The position numbers were made by a program, and so were the translations under genes. Source: Bacteroidales bacterium (GTDB taxonomy: Bacteria > Bacteroidota > Bacteroidia > Bacteroidales > UBA932). From it: a stretch of DNA of 64,000 bases. The stretch is taken from positions 1 to 64,000 of the forward strand of contig JAFPWX010000017.1 of assembly GCA_017412645.1 (NCBI GenBank), in the 5' to 3' direction. The notes beneath the pieces were generated by a model. The model ran no database searches. It was not told the origin of the DNA and worked only from the letters and a program-made list of their open reading frames with translations. Of this stretch, positions 16,632-24,935 are shown in pieces; position 1 is the first letter of the stretch, and each line of letters starts with the position of its first letter.

Positions 16632-18302
16632 ATGGATAGCCCTATCAAAAAAGACCAAAAACGTCAGACCCCCCTGGGTAAAAGTGAGGGGGGTCCGTCA
16701 AAATCGGCCAAAAACGCAAGGGGAGGCAGACAGAATCGTTGGTCTGCGGTTCGGCGCGTTCTTGCGGCATTTTCGCTGCTGGCAATAACGGCGCTCTTCC
16801 TGGATCTGTCCGGCACCCTGCACGGCTGGCTGGGATGGTTGGCGAAGCTGCAACTGTTGCCGGCGATAATGGCCGCTAACTTTGCGGTGATCGCGGGGAT
16901 TGCGGTAGTGACCCTGCTTTTCGGGCGCATCTATTGCTCGGTGATTTGTCCGCTGGGAATATTCCAGGACGGAGTGTCGCACCTGAGCGGACTGCGCCAG
17001 GGGAACAGGCGCCGGGGAGAAAAACGCCCCGGTGGCAGCAAGAGGCTCCGTTTCGGATGGAAGCCGGAGCGCAGGTGGCTGCGCTACGGGGTGTTCACCG
17101 TGTTCGTGCTGGCGCTGATTTTCGGCATCCATGTACTGGTCGCAGTGCTGGCACCCTACAGCGCCTACGGACGCATGGTGGGGAACCTGCTGCAGCCTCT
17201 CTGGCTCTGGGGCAACAACCTGCTGGCGAAGATTGCCGAGCATTACGACAGTTACGCGTTCTACACCCGAGACGTATGGCTAAAGAGCCTGCCGACCCTC
17301 ATCGTGGCGGGGCTGACCTTCGTGGTGCTGAGCGTCCTTGCCTGGTGGAACGGGCGCGAGTACTGCAACTCTATATGCCCGGTAGGAACTGCCCTGGGGC
17401 TGCTTTCGCGCTTTGCGATGTTCCGCCCGGTGATCGATGCCGACAAGTGCAAGAACTGCAAGCTTTGCGAGAAAGGCTGCAAGTCGTCCTGCATAGATAT
17501 TGCGAACCATAAGATAGATTACAGCCGCTGCGTGGACTGCCTGAACTGCCTCGACGCCTGCAAGTTCGACGCGTTGCACTATCGGTTTGGGTGGAAACCC
17601 GCGGAAATAACAGAGAAGGCCGGGGAAGAGAAGCCGAGGGTGGCACGTGTTTCGGAGGGTTCGCTCCCTTCTGATCCTGGCCGCAGGGCGTTCCTAACGG
17701 GGACGGCGATGGTGGCGGGAGCCCTGACGCTGGACGCCCAGGCACAGAAGGTCGACGGAGGATTTGCGAAGGTGCTGCCGAAGCGGGAGCCTGAGCGGGA
17801 GGGCCGCCTGGTGCCGCCAGGCGCCAGGAGCGCGAATGATTTCTATTCGCGCTGCACGGCGTGCGGGCTCTGCGTAGCAGCTTGCCCGAACGGCGTGCTG
17901 CGGCCCTCCGGCGACCTCGAGCACCTGATGCAGCCCCATATGAGCTTCGAGCGCGGCTACTGTCGCCCCGAATGCACCGAATGCTCGCGGGTATGCCCCG
18001 CCGGAGCCATCCTCCCGATAACTCCGGAGGAGAAGACCGACATCAGCATAGGCATAGCCGAAGTGGATTACGAGCTGTGCGTCGTGAACCGCGACGGGGT
18101 GAACTGCGGTAACTGCGCCCGTCACTGCCCGACGCATGCCATACATATGGTGGCAAAAGAAGGTTCCGAATTCCGCATCCCGAGCGTGGACACGAGCCTC
18201 TGCATCGGCTGCGGCACCTGCGAATATCTCTGTCCCTCAAGGCCTTACAGTGCCATTCGTGTGAACGGCCGGGTAAAACACATCAATATCAGCGAGTCAT
18301 GA
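16632..18302 (+). CDS. Polyferredoxin membrane protein (NapH-like half fused to periplasmic-type 4Fe-4S half)
   Basis: The 556-residue protein should pass electrons across or along the membrane. Residues 1-50 are low-complexity and overlap a repeat hairpin. About 45-250 hold membrane helices with the NapH/YccM cysteine motifs CSVICPLG and CNSICPVG. Two 4Fe-4S clusters follow (CKNCKLCEKGC, CVDCLNCLDAC). Near residue 350 an internal twin-arginine-like segment (RRAFLTGTAMVAGALTL) precedes a second ferredoxin half with CTACGLCVAACP, CTECSRVCPAG, CGNCARHCP and CIGCGTCEYLCP. This resembles a NapH-NapG-type fusion. The stop overlaps the next gene by four bases, so an electron path to the Fe-S aldo-keto reductase is likely (inference). 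The start could be internal, since the first 30 codons come from repeat DNA. Confidence 0.82.
   Translation: MDSPIKKDQKRQTPLGKSEGGPSKSAKNARGGRQNRWSAVRRVLAAFSLLAITALFLDLSGTLHGWLGWLAKLQLLPAIMAANFAVIAGIAVVTLLFGRIYCSVICPLGIFQDGVSHLSGLRQGNRRRGEKRPGGSKRLRFGWKPERRWLRYGVFTVFVLALIFGIHVLVAVLAPYSAYGRMVGNLLQPLWLWGNNLLAKIAEHYDSYAFYTRDVWLKSLPTLIVAGLTFVVLSVLAWWNGREYCNSICPVGTALGLLSRFAMFRPVIDADKCKNCKLCEKGCKSSCIDIANHKIDYSRCVDCLNCLDACKFDALHYRFGWKPAEITEKAGEEKPRVARVSEGSLPSDPGRRAFLTGTAMVAGALTLDAQAQKVDGGFAKVLPKREPEREGRLVPPGARSANDFYSRCTACGLCVAACPNGVLRPSGDLEHLMQPHMSFERGYCRPECTECSRVCPAGAILPITPEEKTDISIGIAEVDYELCVVNRDGVNCGNCARHCPTHAIHMVAKEGSEFRIPSVDTSLCIGCGTCEYLCPSRPYSAIRVNGRVKHINISES
16667..16722. repeat. Palindromic repeat (GACCCCCC family) inside a coding start
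   Basis: A perfect nine-base stem, GACCCCCCT (16667-16675) with AGGGGGGTC (16687-16695), is followed by GTCAAAATCGGCCAAAAACG. A related unit is at 39184-39240, and a partial tail (GGCCAAAAACGC) is near 12475. The sequence before it (ATCAAAAAAG, then CAGACC) is also found right of the IS. Confidence 0.55.
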
Positions 18303-19675
18303 AAAGAAGGGATTTTCTGAAAGACGCCGCCATCGGGGCAGGAGCGCTCGCGCTGGCAGGCTGCTCCTCGGGCACGGTCCGGGAGCGCAAGACGGACGGC
18401 GCCGGCAGCGACGCCGAAGACGGCACCGCCGCAAACTCTTCCCAAATGGAAATCCGAACGAACCCCGGAAACGGCGACCGCGTGTCGCTGCTGGGATTCG
18501 GATGCATGCGCTGGCCCATGATAAAGGGCCCGCTGGGCACGGACGTGATCGACCAGGAGACGGTGAACGCGCTGGTGGACCAGGCTATGGCAGGAGGCGT
18601 GAACTATTACGACACGTCGCCGGTGTACCTTCAAGGGCAGTCGGAGGCCGCAGCAGGAATCGCCCTAAGCCGCTATCCCAGAGACTCTTACTACCTGGCC
18701 ACAAAGCTGTCGAACTTCAGCAATCACGGCCGCGCGGCATCGATACGGATGTACCAGAACTCCTTCAAGGCGCTGCGCACCGACTATTTCGACTACTACC
18801 TTCTGCACAGCATCGGCCGGGGTGGATACAAGGCCTTCAAGGAGCGCTATGAAGACAACGGCCTGATGGATTTCGTACTCGCCGAACGCAAGGCCGGGCG
18901 AATCCGCAATCTGGGCTTTTCATTCCACGGAGCCAAGTCGGACTTCGACGAACTGATCGCCCTGCACGAGAAGTACCACTGGGATTTCGTTCAGATTGAG
19001 ATGAACTATCTGGACTGGCGCCACGCGAAGGAGCCCCGGAACACCAATGCCGAGTATCTGTATAACGAGCTGGAAAAGAGAGGTATACCCATGGTGATAA
19101 TGGAGCCCCTGCTGGGCGGACGGCTGGCGAAACTGCCGGATGCGGCGACCGAGAAACTGCTCCAGCGCGAACCCGGCAGCTCCGTTGCGAGCTGGGCCTT
19201 CCGCTTCGTGGGGTCCTACCCGGGAGTTTTGTGCTGTCTGAGCGGCATGACGAACGCCGAGGTACTGGGCGAGAACCTTAAGACCTTCAGCGGATTCAAG
19301 CCTTTGACAGAGGAGGAGAAGGAGTTCCTCATGGGCGTCGCCGACCTGCTGGATTCATTCCCGACGGTGCCCTGCACGGCCTGCCAGTACTGCATGCCCT
19401 GCCCCTACGGCATCGACATTCCCGGCATCTTCCGGCACTACAACGAGATGGTGCGCACGGGTTCGATGGTCACCACCGCCAATCAGGACGACTACCGACG
19501 CCTTCGTCGCAAGTATCTCGTGAGCTACGACCGCGCCATCGAAAGCGTGCGCCAGGCCGACCACTGCATCCACTGCCGCCAGTGCATGAGCCACTGCCCG
19601 CAGAGCATACGCATCCCGGCAGAGCTCTCCCGCATCGCCAAATATGTGGAGAATTTGAGAAAAGGGAGTTTTTAG
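18299..19675 (+). CDS. Tat-exported aldo/keto reductase with C-terminal ferredoxin domain
   Basis: The 458-residue protein has a twin-arginine lipoprotein-type signal (MKRRDFLKDAAIGAGALALA then GC). An aldo/keto reductase barrel follows (about 55-330: LLGFGCMRWP, NYYDTSPVYLQGQSE, FDYYLLHSIGRGG, NLGFSFHG). The C-terminal domain has two cysteine clusters, CTACQYCMPCP and CIHCRQCMSHCP, for 4Fe-4S centres. The start overlaps the polyferredoxin stop by four bases (ATGA). The pairing suggests a periplasmic oxidoreductase fed through the membrane ferredoxin; the substrate is unknown. Such Fe-S aldo/keto reductases are common in Bacteroidales and are usually unassigned. Confidence 0.86.
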   Translation: MKRRDFLKDAAIGAGALALAGCSSGTVRERKTDGAGSDAEDGTAANSSQMEIRTNPGNGDRVSLLGFGCMRWPMIKGPLGTDVIDQETVNALVDQAMAGGVNYYDTSPVYLQGQSEAAAGIALSRYPRDSYYLATKLSNFSNHGRAASIRMYQNSFKALRTDYFDYYLLHSIGRGGYKAFKERYEDNGLMDFVLAERKAGRIRNLGFSFHGAKSDFDELIALHEKYHWDFVQIEMNYLDWRHAKEPRNTNAEYLYNELEKRGIPMVIMEPLLGGRLAKLPDAATEKLLQREPGSSVASWAFRFVGSYPGVLCCLSGMTNAEVLGENLKTFSGFKPLTEEEKEFLMGVADLLDSFPTVPCTACQYCMPCPYGIDIPGIFRHYNEMVRTGSMVTTANQDDYRRLRRKYLVSYDRAIESVRQADHCIHCRQCMSHCPQSIRIPAELSRIAKYVENLRKGSF

Positions 19676-19740
19676 TTCTCAGCCGTCCTGTCGCCCCTCA
19701 CGCTATTGAATAGGCCCACGTAGTATTTATATTCCTTCAT
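19672..19740 (-). CDS. Possible 22-residue ORF directly after lacI copy 1
   Basis: An ATG three bases after the LacI stop opens a 22-codon frame (MKEYKYYVGLFNSVRGDRTA, then EN). The tight spacing suggests translational coupling, but the peptide is too short to assign and may be the stump of a lost downstream gene. Confidence 0.25.
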   Translation of the reverse strand: MKEYKYYVGLFNSVRGDRTAEN

Positions 19741-19743
19741 CGC

Positions 19744-20760
19744 TTATTCTCTACATGGACATACTGACTCCCCTGCGATCAGTTTTGGCGAAAGAGCAAG
19801 CCTGCGCACCTGTTCGGGATTGTTTCCGTTTATTTTTTCAAAGAGTATTCTGGAAGCCAGAATAGCCATATCCTCTACCGGTTGACCGATTCGGTGTATG
19901 GGGGGAACCATATAATCGAGATATCTGTTGTTGTCGAACGAAATGACAGAGATGTCTTCCGGTATTTTGAGTCCCGCTTCACGGATAGCCTTGATAGCCC
20001 CCAAAAGAATGGTGTTGCTGAGCGCAAAGATCGCAGTCGGGCGAGGGTTTTCCCCAAGCAGCAGTTTCGTTTCCAGATATCCGTTCTGAGTGGAGAACTC
20101 TCCTCCTACTATGAGTTCGTTGTCCGCAAGTCCTGCTTTTTCCATCGCATCGCAGTAGCCTTTGACTCTCATGATAGTCGGCATTGCATTCGGGAAACCC
20201 TGAACACAGGCGATTCTTTTATGTCTGTTCTCCAACATCAGTTCTGTAGCCAGCAATCCGCCTTTGTAATTGTTGGTGGTGACGTATGAAAGAGGAATGT
20301 TTTCATAGTATCGGTCTACCAACACCACCGGCACGACAGTCCTGTCTATTTCTTCCAGAAGAGTGGGATTATCAGCACACGGAACTACTATAACCCCGTC
20401 AACTTGTCTTTCCAGAAGGGCGGCCAATGCTTCATCCTGATTGGATCCGTCTTCCTGCATATCAACAATAATCGTTACGTAGTTCCTGGAGTGCGCTTCA
20501 CTGATAATAACACTGGCCATATCCGCAAAAAAAGGATTCGCCACGGAAGGGATCAACAGACCTATGGATTCCGTTTTGTTTTTACGCAAATGATGCGCTA
20601 CAAGACTGGTGGAATACTTACAGCGTTGAGCCTCTGCCAAAACCTTTTTTACGGTCGCATCACTTATTCTGTATTTCTTTCCCTTGCCATTCAGGACGCG
20701 AGAAATTGTGGTCTGCGAACAACCAAGCCGAACGGCCATGCTAGCTAGCGTTTCTTTCAT
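19744..20760 (-). CDS. LacI-family transcription regulator 1
   Basis: This 338-residue repressor-type protein has an N-terminal helix-turn-helix (LGCSQTTISRVLNG) and a periplasmic-binding-protein-like sensor domain (SIGLLIPSVANPFFADMAS, VDGVIVVPCAD, ISVISFDNNRYLDYM). I start it at 20760 (MKETLASMA), matching the homologous regulator at 23586. The 28 upstream in-frame residues are encoded in operator DNA. Two TTGCGCAA-like sites bracket its -7 box, as at regulator 2, so autorepression is expected. The divergent gene at 20957 shares the control region. The ligand is unknown, probably a sugar. Confidence 0.9.
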   Translation of the reverse strand: MKETLASMAVRLGCSQTTISRVLNGKGKKYRISDATVKKVLAEAQRCKYSTSLVAHHLRKNKTESIGLLIPSVANPFFADMASVIISEAHSRNYVTIIVDMQEDGSNQDEALAALLERQVDGVIVVPCADNPTLLEEIDRTVVPVVLVDRYYENIPLSYVTTNNYKGGLLATELMLENRHKRIACVQGFPNAMPTIMRVKGYCDAMEKAGLADNELIVGGEFSTQNGYLETKLLLGENPRPTAIFALSNTILLGAIKAIREAGLKIPEDISVISFDNNRYLDYMVPPIHRIGQPVEDMAILASRILFEKINGNNPEQVRRLALSPKLIAGESVCPCRE

Positions 20761-20771
20761 TTTTTCTATGT

Positions 20772-20811
20772 TTGCGCAACAAATGTAAAAATTTGCGCTA
20801 ATTTTTACAAA
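20772..20811 (-). promoter_or_regulatory. LacI1 promoter with paired operators
   Basis: On the minus strand TTTG (20808-20811) and TACATTTG (20780-20787) are 20 bases apart. Operator-like TTGCGCAA (20772-20779) and TTGCGCTA (20793-20800) start 21 bases apart and flank the -7 box. The same geometry recurs at 23534-23572. Confidence 0.72.
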
Positions 20812-20956
20812 TTCTTCTCCATTTTCCCCTTCTAAAAAGAACACTTCTATAAGTTTTCTAACTATTTTGTGCTACAGCCATATTGAGAGAAGAAACACTA
20901 AAGCAGTGATTGCCGTTAACAGGTTATCAGAAAAGCAATCAAATATTCGAAATAGT

Positions 20957-22117
20957 ATGAAGAGATTATTCCCAGTTCTTCTGGTTGTTTTTTTTATCTC
21001 GTGCTCAACTCCGCAGGATAAACTTCTGGGGTCTCTCTCCGATCCAAACACTGAGCTCATGGCTCATTGTTTCAGATATGTGGGCGAATATGATGGCTGG
21101 CGATACGGTGTCTATAATGCCGGTTATAATAGCACCGTTGAACATCCGAAAAATCTTGATATCGACCTCAAATTGTGCCGATGGAAAACCGATGATATCG
21201 AGCATAGGGAGATTAGCCAGATATGGTGTACCGGCAAAGGCATAAGTGATTACTTTAGACCTCCTTATGATCCAACTGGCATAATTGAAGGTTCTGTATT
21301 GCACCTACTCTTCTGTCCTGGTGTGGACGGACGCAGTACCTATGTGCATGTCCCTTACTATTTGGATACGCAGGAGTTGGGCTCGGAAGAAGTGATGACT
21401 CTCGACGGCGAAGCGATTACAGTGGTTAATGTTATCAACAATTACAGCTCCCGTACCGGTATCGAGATTCCATGGTTCACCGACGGAGGGCCTGATACGG
21501 CCTTTGGTATTGGCATGAACGTGGAAATCGCGCGCTACAAAGAATATTATTATAGCGTTATCAGCGCTCTTGCTTCTGGCTATACTGAAATGATTGTCCG
21601 CAGCAGGGACCTCATCCATTGGGAGACGGTTTCCATACCCGATTTCTCTTCTGTGTGCTCTGCCGACACATTTTGGGAAGGAGTTGTTCGTCCTTTGCAT
21701 GACAATGTTTTCGCATTTACCGCAAGACTGCAGAGCGAAGATGGTGTTTTGTATGGACTGTGGAATTCTGAAACAGGCTGTTTTTCCGATCTACAGTTAA
21801 TAGAAGGAGGTATTACCGCCCGCCCTGAGTTCTTTGAGTACAAAGGAAGAACCTACTTGTATTGCAATGTATACGGTCCCTCGAGTGTTGAGGGTTATGG
21901 TTCAGTATATCGCTCAACATCTGCAATATACAAACTCAGCAGGGATGGCAGATCAATAAAGAGAATTCGCAGCAAGTTTATCCCGGAAGGCATTCATTAT
22001 CCCACGTTCTACTCGGAGCCAGATGGTTCTCTGTATATCATCTACAGCACAGACTCCAGACAGCTGAATCCCAACGAGGGACGCAGCAATATCGCCATTG
22101 AACGGCTGGCGCTGTAG
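20957..22117 (+). CDS. Beta-propeller-type lipoprotein (GH43/BNR-like), divergent from lacI1
   Basis: The 386-residue product starts with a lipoprotein signal (MKRLFPVLLVVFFIS then C). The body has repeated beta-rich segments with propeller-type signatures, such as MIVRSRDLIHWETVSIPD, ITARPEFFEYKGRTYLYCNV and YPTFYSEPDGSLYIIYSTDS. These resemble five-bladed GH43/GH32-like or BNR/sialidase-like surface proteins. I cannot place catalytic residues with confidence, so glycosidase activity is possible but unproven. The ATG at 20957 is chosen because it starts the signal peptide. The upstream region shares LacI operators, so sugar-responsive control is likely. Confidence 0.65.
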   Translation: MKRLFPVLLVVFFISCSTPQDKLLGSLSDPNTELMAHCFRYVGEYDGWRYGVYNAGYNSTVEHPKNLDIDLKLCRWKTDDIEHREISQIWCTGKGISDYFRPPYDPTGIIEGSVLHLLFCPGVDGRSTYVHVPYYLDTQELGSEEVMTLDGEAITVVNVINNYSSRTGIEIPWFTDGGPDTAFGIGMNVEIARYKEYYYSVISALASGYTEMIVRSRDLIHWETVSIPDFSSVCSADTFWEGVVRPLHDNVFAFTARLQSEDGVLYGLWNSETGCFSDLQLIEGGITARPEFFEYKGRTYLYCNVYGPSSVEGYGSVYRSTSAIYKLSRDGRSIKRIRSKFIPEGIHYPTFYSEPDGSLYIIYSTDSRQLNPNEGRSNIAIERLAL

Positions 22118-22153
22118 ACACAAACTCCTTCGTAATCACATTGCGGGATGCTC

Positions 22154-22260
22154 TTGCGCAACAAACGAAAAAAGTTGCGCTAATTTTTACAAAAAATTTC
22201 TATTTTACATTGTTAAAAAGAACACTTTTCTGAGTTTTAAACCTATCTTGTGCTGTAGCC
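22154..22260. repeat. Diverged duplicate of the lacI1 divergent control region
   Basis: Bases 22154-22260 align with 20772-20879 along their length: TTGCGCAACAAA, TTGCGCTAATTTTTACAA, AAAAAGAACACTT and TTGTGCT, then GCC. Operators at 22154-22161 and 22175-22182 keep the 21-base spacing, but the minus-strand -7 box has decayed to TTCGTTTG. No regulator gene remains on its left. It drives only a lipoprotein-leader remnant. Confidence 0.75.
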
Positions 22261-22285
22261 CGGATGTGACCTAATTGGAAAAGAC

Positions 22286-22400
22286 ATGAATATGAAACTC
22301 CTATTACTGGGATTGCTTGCTTTTCTTCCCGCATGCCACAGCGATTTGGGCACGCCGGGAGAAGTGCCAGCAAGGCTATTGTCAGCAACTTCATGTTCAT
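22286..22400. pseudogene. Two lipoprotein-leader remnants in inverted orientation
   Basis: On the plus strand, 22286 opens MNMKLLLLGLLAFLPACHSD. On the minus strand, 22400 opens MNMKLLTIALLALLPACPNR. Both are lipobox signal peptides of the same family and converge near 22343, so the DNA is an imperfect inverted repeat of about 115 bases. Neither frame continues into a recognisable protein: the plus frame runs into the 3' end of the transporter gene, and the minus frame runs back into the duplicated control region. These are gene starts left by rearrangement. Confidence 0.6.
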
Positions 22401-22421
22401 ATCATGTAGCTTGCGGGGGAA

Positions 22422-23435
22422 TTACATTCCCGCCACCACTATGGAAGCAAGGCCTGCAACGAAGAGGAGGAACATCATTCCCAGTAGCCAGTACACCTTC
22501 TTGGATGCGCCGCGGAATTCCTTCCAGATGAACACGCCCCAGATGGCGGCCACCATGGGAGCGCCCTGGCCGAGAGCGTAGGAGACTGCTGCTCCTGCAG
22601 TGCCGGCGGAGATGTAGTTGAGCGAAGTACCGAGGGCCCAGATGCAGCCGCCGAGCACGCCCACAAGGTGGGTCTTGAAGTCACCGGCGAAGTACTGCTT
22701 GTAGGTGACAGGCTCGCCGACAAAGGGCTTCTTCATCACTATGGTGTTCACGATGAAGTTACTCAGGAACACGCCAAGGGAGAAGAACACCATTGCGGTG
22801 TAGGGAGTGAGCTTGCCTACTGCCGGAGCGGCGAAGTTCGCCAGATCCACTCCGTTGTATACGAATGCCGAGAAGAACGACATGATGAGGCCGGCCAGCA
22901 CAGCGAGGATGATACCCTTGCGGTTCTGCTTGGGATCCCTTTCTTCGTTGGAGACCTTTCCGGAAGCCACGCCGTTGCAGACTACGGCAGCAACCACAAG
23001 GGCCACGCCTATCCAGAGCAGAAGGTTGTTCTGCCCTTCCACTGGGTGCAGCAGCAGGTTGTTGAGCACGCCCATTACAAGGGCGATGCCGACGCCGAGC
23101 GGGAACGCCACCGCCAGACCGGCGATGGACACTGAGGCCGACAGAAGGATGTTGGATACGTTGAAGACAACGGCTCCGAGGAGCACCCAACCGATGCTGC
23201 CCCAACTGGCCTGGGCCACGTCCTGAAGGAACGGACGGCCTTCCGCTCCGATGCTGCCGGCGGTGAATGCCAGAACCAGCGAGAACAGGACCATACCGAT
23301 TACATAGTCCCAGTAGAAAAGTTCATACCTCCAGCTCTTTGCCGCAAGCTTCTGGGTATTGCCCCAAGAGCCCCAGCAGAGCATGGTAATCATGCAGAAA
23401 ACAACTGCAAGAGCGTAACTGTTGACGATAAACAT
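22422..23435 (-). CDS. GRP/ureide-permease-type sugar transporter (DMT superfamily)
   Basis: The 337-residue inner-membrane protein has about ten hydrophobic helices. It starts MFIVNSYALAVVFCMITMLC and has signatures of the glucose/ribose-porter branch of the drug/metabolite superfamily: WGSWGNTQKLA, ELFYWDYVIGMVL, AVAFPLGVGIALVMGVLNN and SYALGQGAPMVAAIWGVFIW. Bacteroidales relatives are found beside sugar-utilisation genes. Lying between two LacI genes, it probably imports the monosaccharide they sense (inference). A minus-strand -7 box (TATATTTG) is at 23474-23481. Confidence 0.82.
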   Translation of the reverse strand: MFIVNSYALAVVFCMITMLCWGSWGNTQKLAAKSWRYELFYWDYVIGMVLFSLVLAFTAGSIGAEGRPFLQDVAQASWGSIGWVLLGAVVFNVSNILLSASVSIAGLAVAFPLGVGIALVMGVLNNLLLHPVEGQNNLLLWIGVALVVAAVVCNGVASGKVSNEERDPKQNRKGIILAVLAGLIMSFFSAFVYNGVDLANFAAPAVGKLTPYTAMVFFSLGVFLSNFIVNTIVMKKPFVGEPVTYKQYFAGDFKTHLVGVLGGCIWALGTSLNYISAGTAGAAVSYALGQGAPMVAAIWGVFIWKEFRGASKKVYWLLGMMFLLFVAGLASIVVAGM

Positions 23436-23473
23436 AGGCTATAGTTTTGGTTATAAATGCGTGTAGCTTTACA

Positions 23474-23481
23474 CAAATATA
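23474..23481 (-). promoter_or_regulatory. -7 box of the GRP transporter gene
   Basis: TATATTTG on the minus strand, 38 bases upstream of the start at 23435. The -33 element is not clear. Confidence 0.45.
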
Positions 23482-23533
23482 AGTTTTAAAGCGTTACGGG
23501 GGGTTTCATTTTCAATGAAAAATATTCGGAGGC

Positions 23534-23572
23534 TTGTAAACAATTGCGCAAATTTCTATTTTTGTTGCGCAA
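23534..23572 (+). promoter_or_regulatory. LacI2 promoter with paired TTGCGCAA operators
   Basis: TTG (23534-23536), 20 bases, then TATTTTTG (23557-23564). Perfect TTGCGCAA palindromes lie at 23544-23551 and 23565-23572, starting 21 bases apart, one on each side of the -7 box. A bound repressor would block polymerase directly. Confidence 0.75.
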
Positions 23573-23585
23573 ACCATAGCACATT

Positions 23586-24605
23586 ATGAAGGAAACCCTG
23601 GCAACCATGGCGAGCAGACTCGGATGTTCGCAAACCACTATTTCTCGAGTTTTAAACGGGCAAAGTGAAAGATACCGAATCAGTAACGAAACGGTGAAGA
23701 AAGTCCTGGCCGAAGCACAACGCTGCAATTATTCTCCAGGGTTGATAGCGCAAAGTTTGCGCAAAAACAAGACCGAAACTATAGGTCTGCTCATCCCCTC
23801 GGTTGCCAATCCCTTCTTTGCCGACATCGCGAGTTCCATCATCGACGAGGCACATTCCAGGCACTTCACCACTCTGGTGGTTGACATGATGGAAGACGGT
23901 TCCAATCAGGACGAGGCTATCGCCACCGTGCTTTCCCACAGGGTAGACGGCATCATCGTCATTCCGTGTGCGGCAAACTCCACCCTTCTGCAAGAAATCA
24001 ACAAGAATGCTATTCCCGTGGTGCTACTGGACCGGTATTACGAGGACGCGCCGCTGTCGTATGTTACCACTAATAATTACGACGGCGGGCTGATGGCCAC
24101 GCGCCTGCTTCTGTCGAACCATCATAAACGCATTGCCTGCATTCAGGGAGATCCCGAGGCGATGCCTAATCGTATGAGGGTCAAGGGATACTGCCAGGCG
24201 ATGGAAGACGCCGGCCTTTCGAAGAATGAGGTTGTCGTTGGGAACGAATTCTCCACCCAAAACGGCTATCTGGAAACAAAGATGCTCCTTGGCGGAGGCA
24301 ATAAACCCACTGCCATCTTCGCACTGAGTAACACAATTCTTTTGGGAGCCATCAAGGCTATTCGCGAGGCGGGTTTGAGTATCCCGGAGGACATCTCCAT
24401 CATCTCCTTCGACAATAACAAGTACCTGGATTACATGGTACCTCCGATAACGCGAATAAGCCAGCCCGTGGAAGATCTCGCCAGGCTGGCTTCACGTATT
24501 CTGTTCGAAAAGATAAACGGCACAAATCCCGAACACGTCACCAGGCTGTCGCTACTGCCGCAACTGATTCCGGGAGAATCGGTCGGAATATGTAAAGAGA
24601 GTTAA
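23586..24605 (+). CDS. LacI-family transcription regulator 2
   Basis: This 339-residue LacI regulator is closely related to the one at 19744-20760. The helix-turn-helix is near-identical (SRLGCSQTTISRVLNG). The sensor domain runs from TIGLLIPSVANPFFADIASS to DISIISFDNNKYLDYMVPPI. It is transcribed away from the sugar transporter. Its own promoter carries two perfect TTGCGCAA sites, so autorepression and cross-regulation with LacI1 are likely because the recognition helices match. It ends 14 bases before a truncated DUF2147 gene. Confidence 0.93.
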   Translation: MKETLATMASRLGCSQTTISRVLNGQSERYRISNETVKKVLAEAQRCNYSPGLIAQSLRKNKTETIGLLIPSVANPFFADIASSIIDEAHSRHFTTLVVDMMEDGSNQDEAIATVLSHRVDGIIVIPCAANSTLLQEINKNAIPVVLLDRYYEDAPLSYVTTNNYDGGLMATRLLLSNHHKRIACIQGDPEAMPNRMRVKGYCQAMEDAGLSKNEVVVGNEFSTQNGYLETKMLLGGGNKPTAIFALSNTILLGAIKAIREAGLSIPEDISIISFDNNKYLDYMVPPITRISQPVEDLARLASRILFEKINGTNPEHVTRLSLLPQLIPGESVGICKES

Positions 24606-24619
24606 TCTCCGAAGGGCGC

Positions 24620-24935
24620 CTATTCAGCTATCCTCGTCCAAGTCACCGTCTCGCCTATGCCCAGCACGGTGGCGTGGAGCTTGAGCGACTTGGCGCCTTC
24701 GAAGTGGCAGTCCACGTTAACCTTGATGCCGCGCTGCGGGTTGTATATCTTGGCTCCGTCCCAGCGCTTCTTTTCGGCGTTGTACTTGAGGCCCTTGATG
24801 AGGACGATACGGTCCGACGGGGTGTTGCGCAGACTCTTGTCGGGGTTCTTGGTGTCGTAGGAGATACTTCCATCCTTGTTGTAGGGATTGGCCAGCCAGT
24901 AGATCTGGGCGGTATAGGTGCCGTCGGCGGCCTTG
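24620..24935 (-). pseudogene. Truncated DUF2147 gene (C-terminal part), left direct repeat
   Basis: The minus strand encodes about 104 C-terminal residues of a DUF2147 protein (for example GTYTAQIYWLANPYNKDGSI and HATVLGIGETVTWTRIAE). They match the complete gene at 39263-39715 at about 94% of bases by hand count, with most changes at third codon positions. Homology stops abruptly at base 24935. The signal peptide and first third are missing, so it cannot be exported normally. Beyond the break lies a LacI fragment on the opposite strand. Confidence 0.85.
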
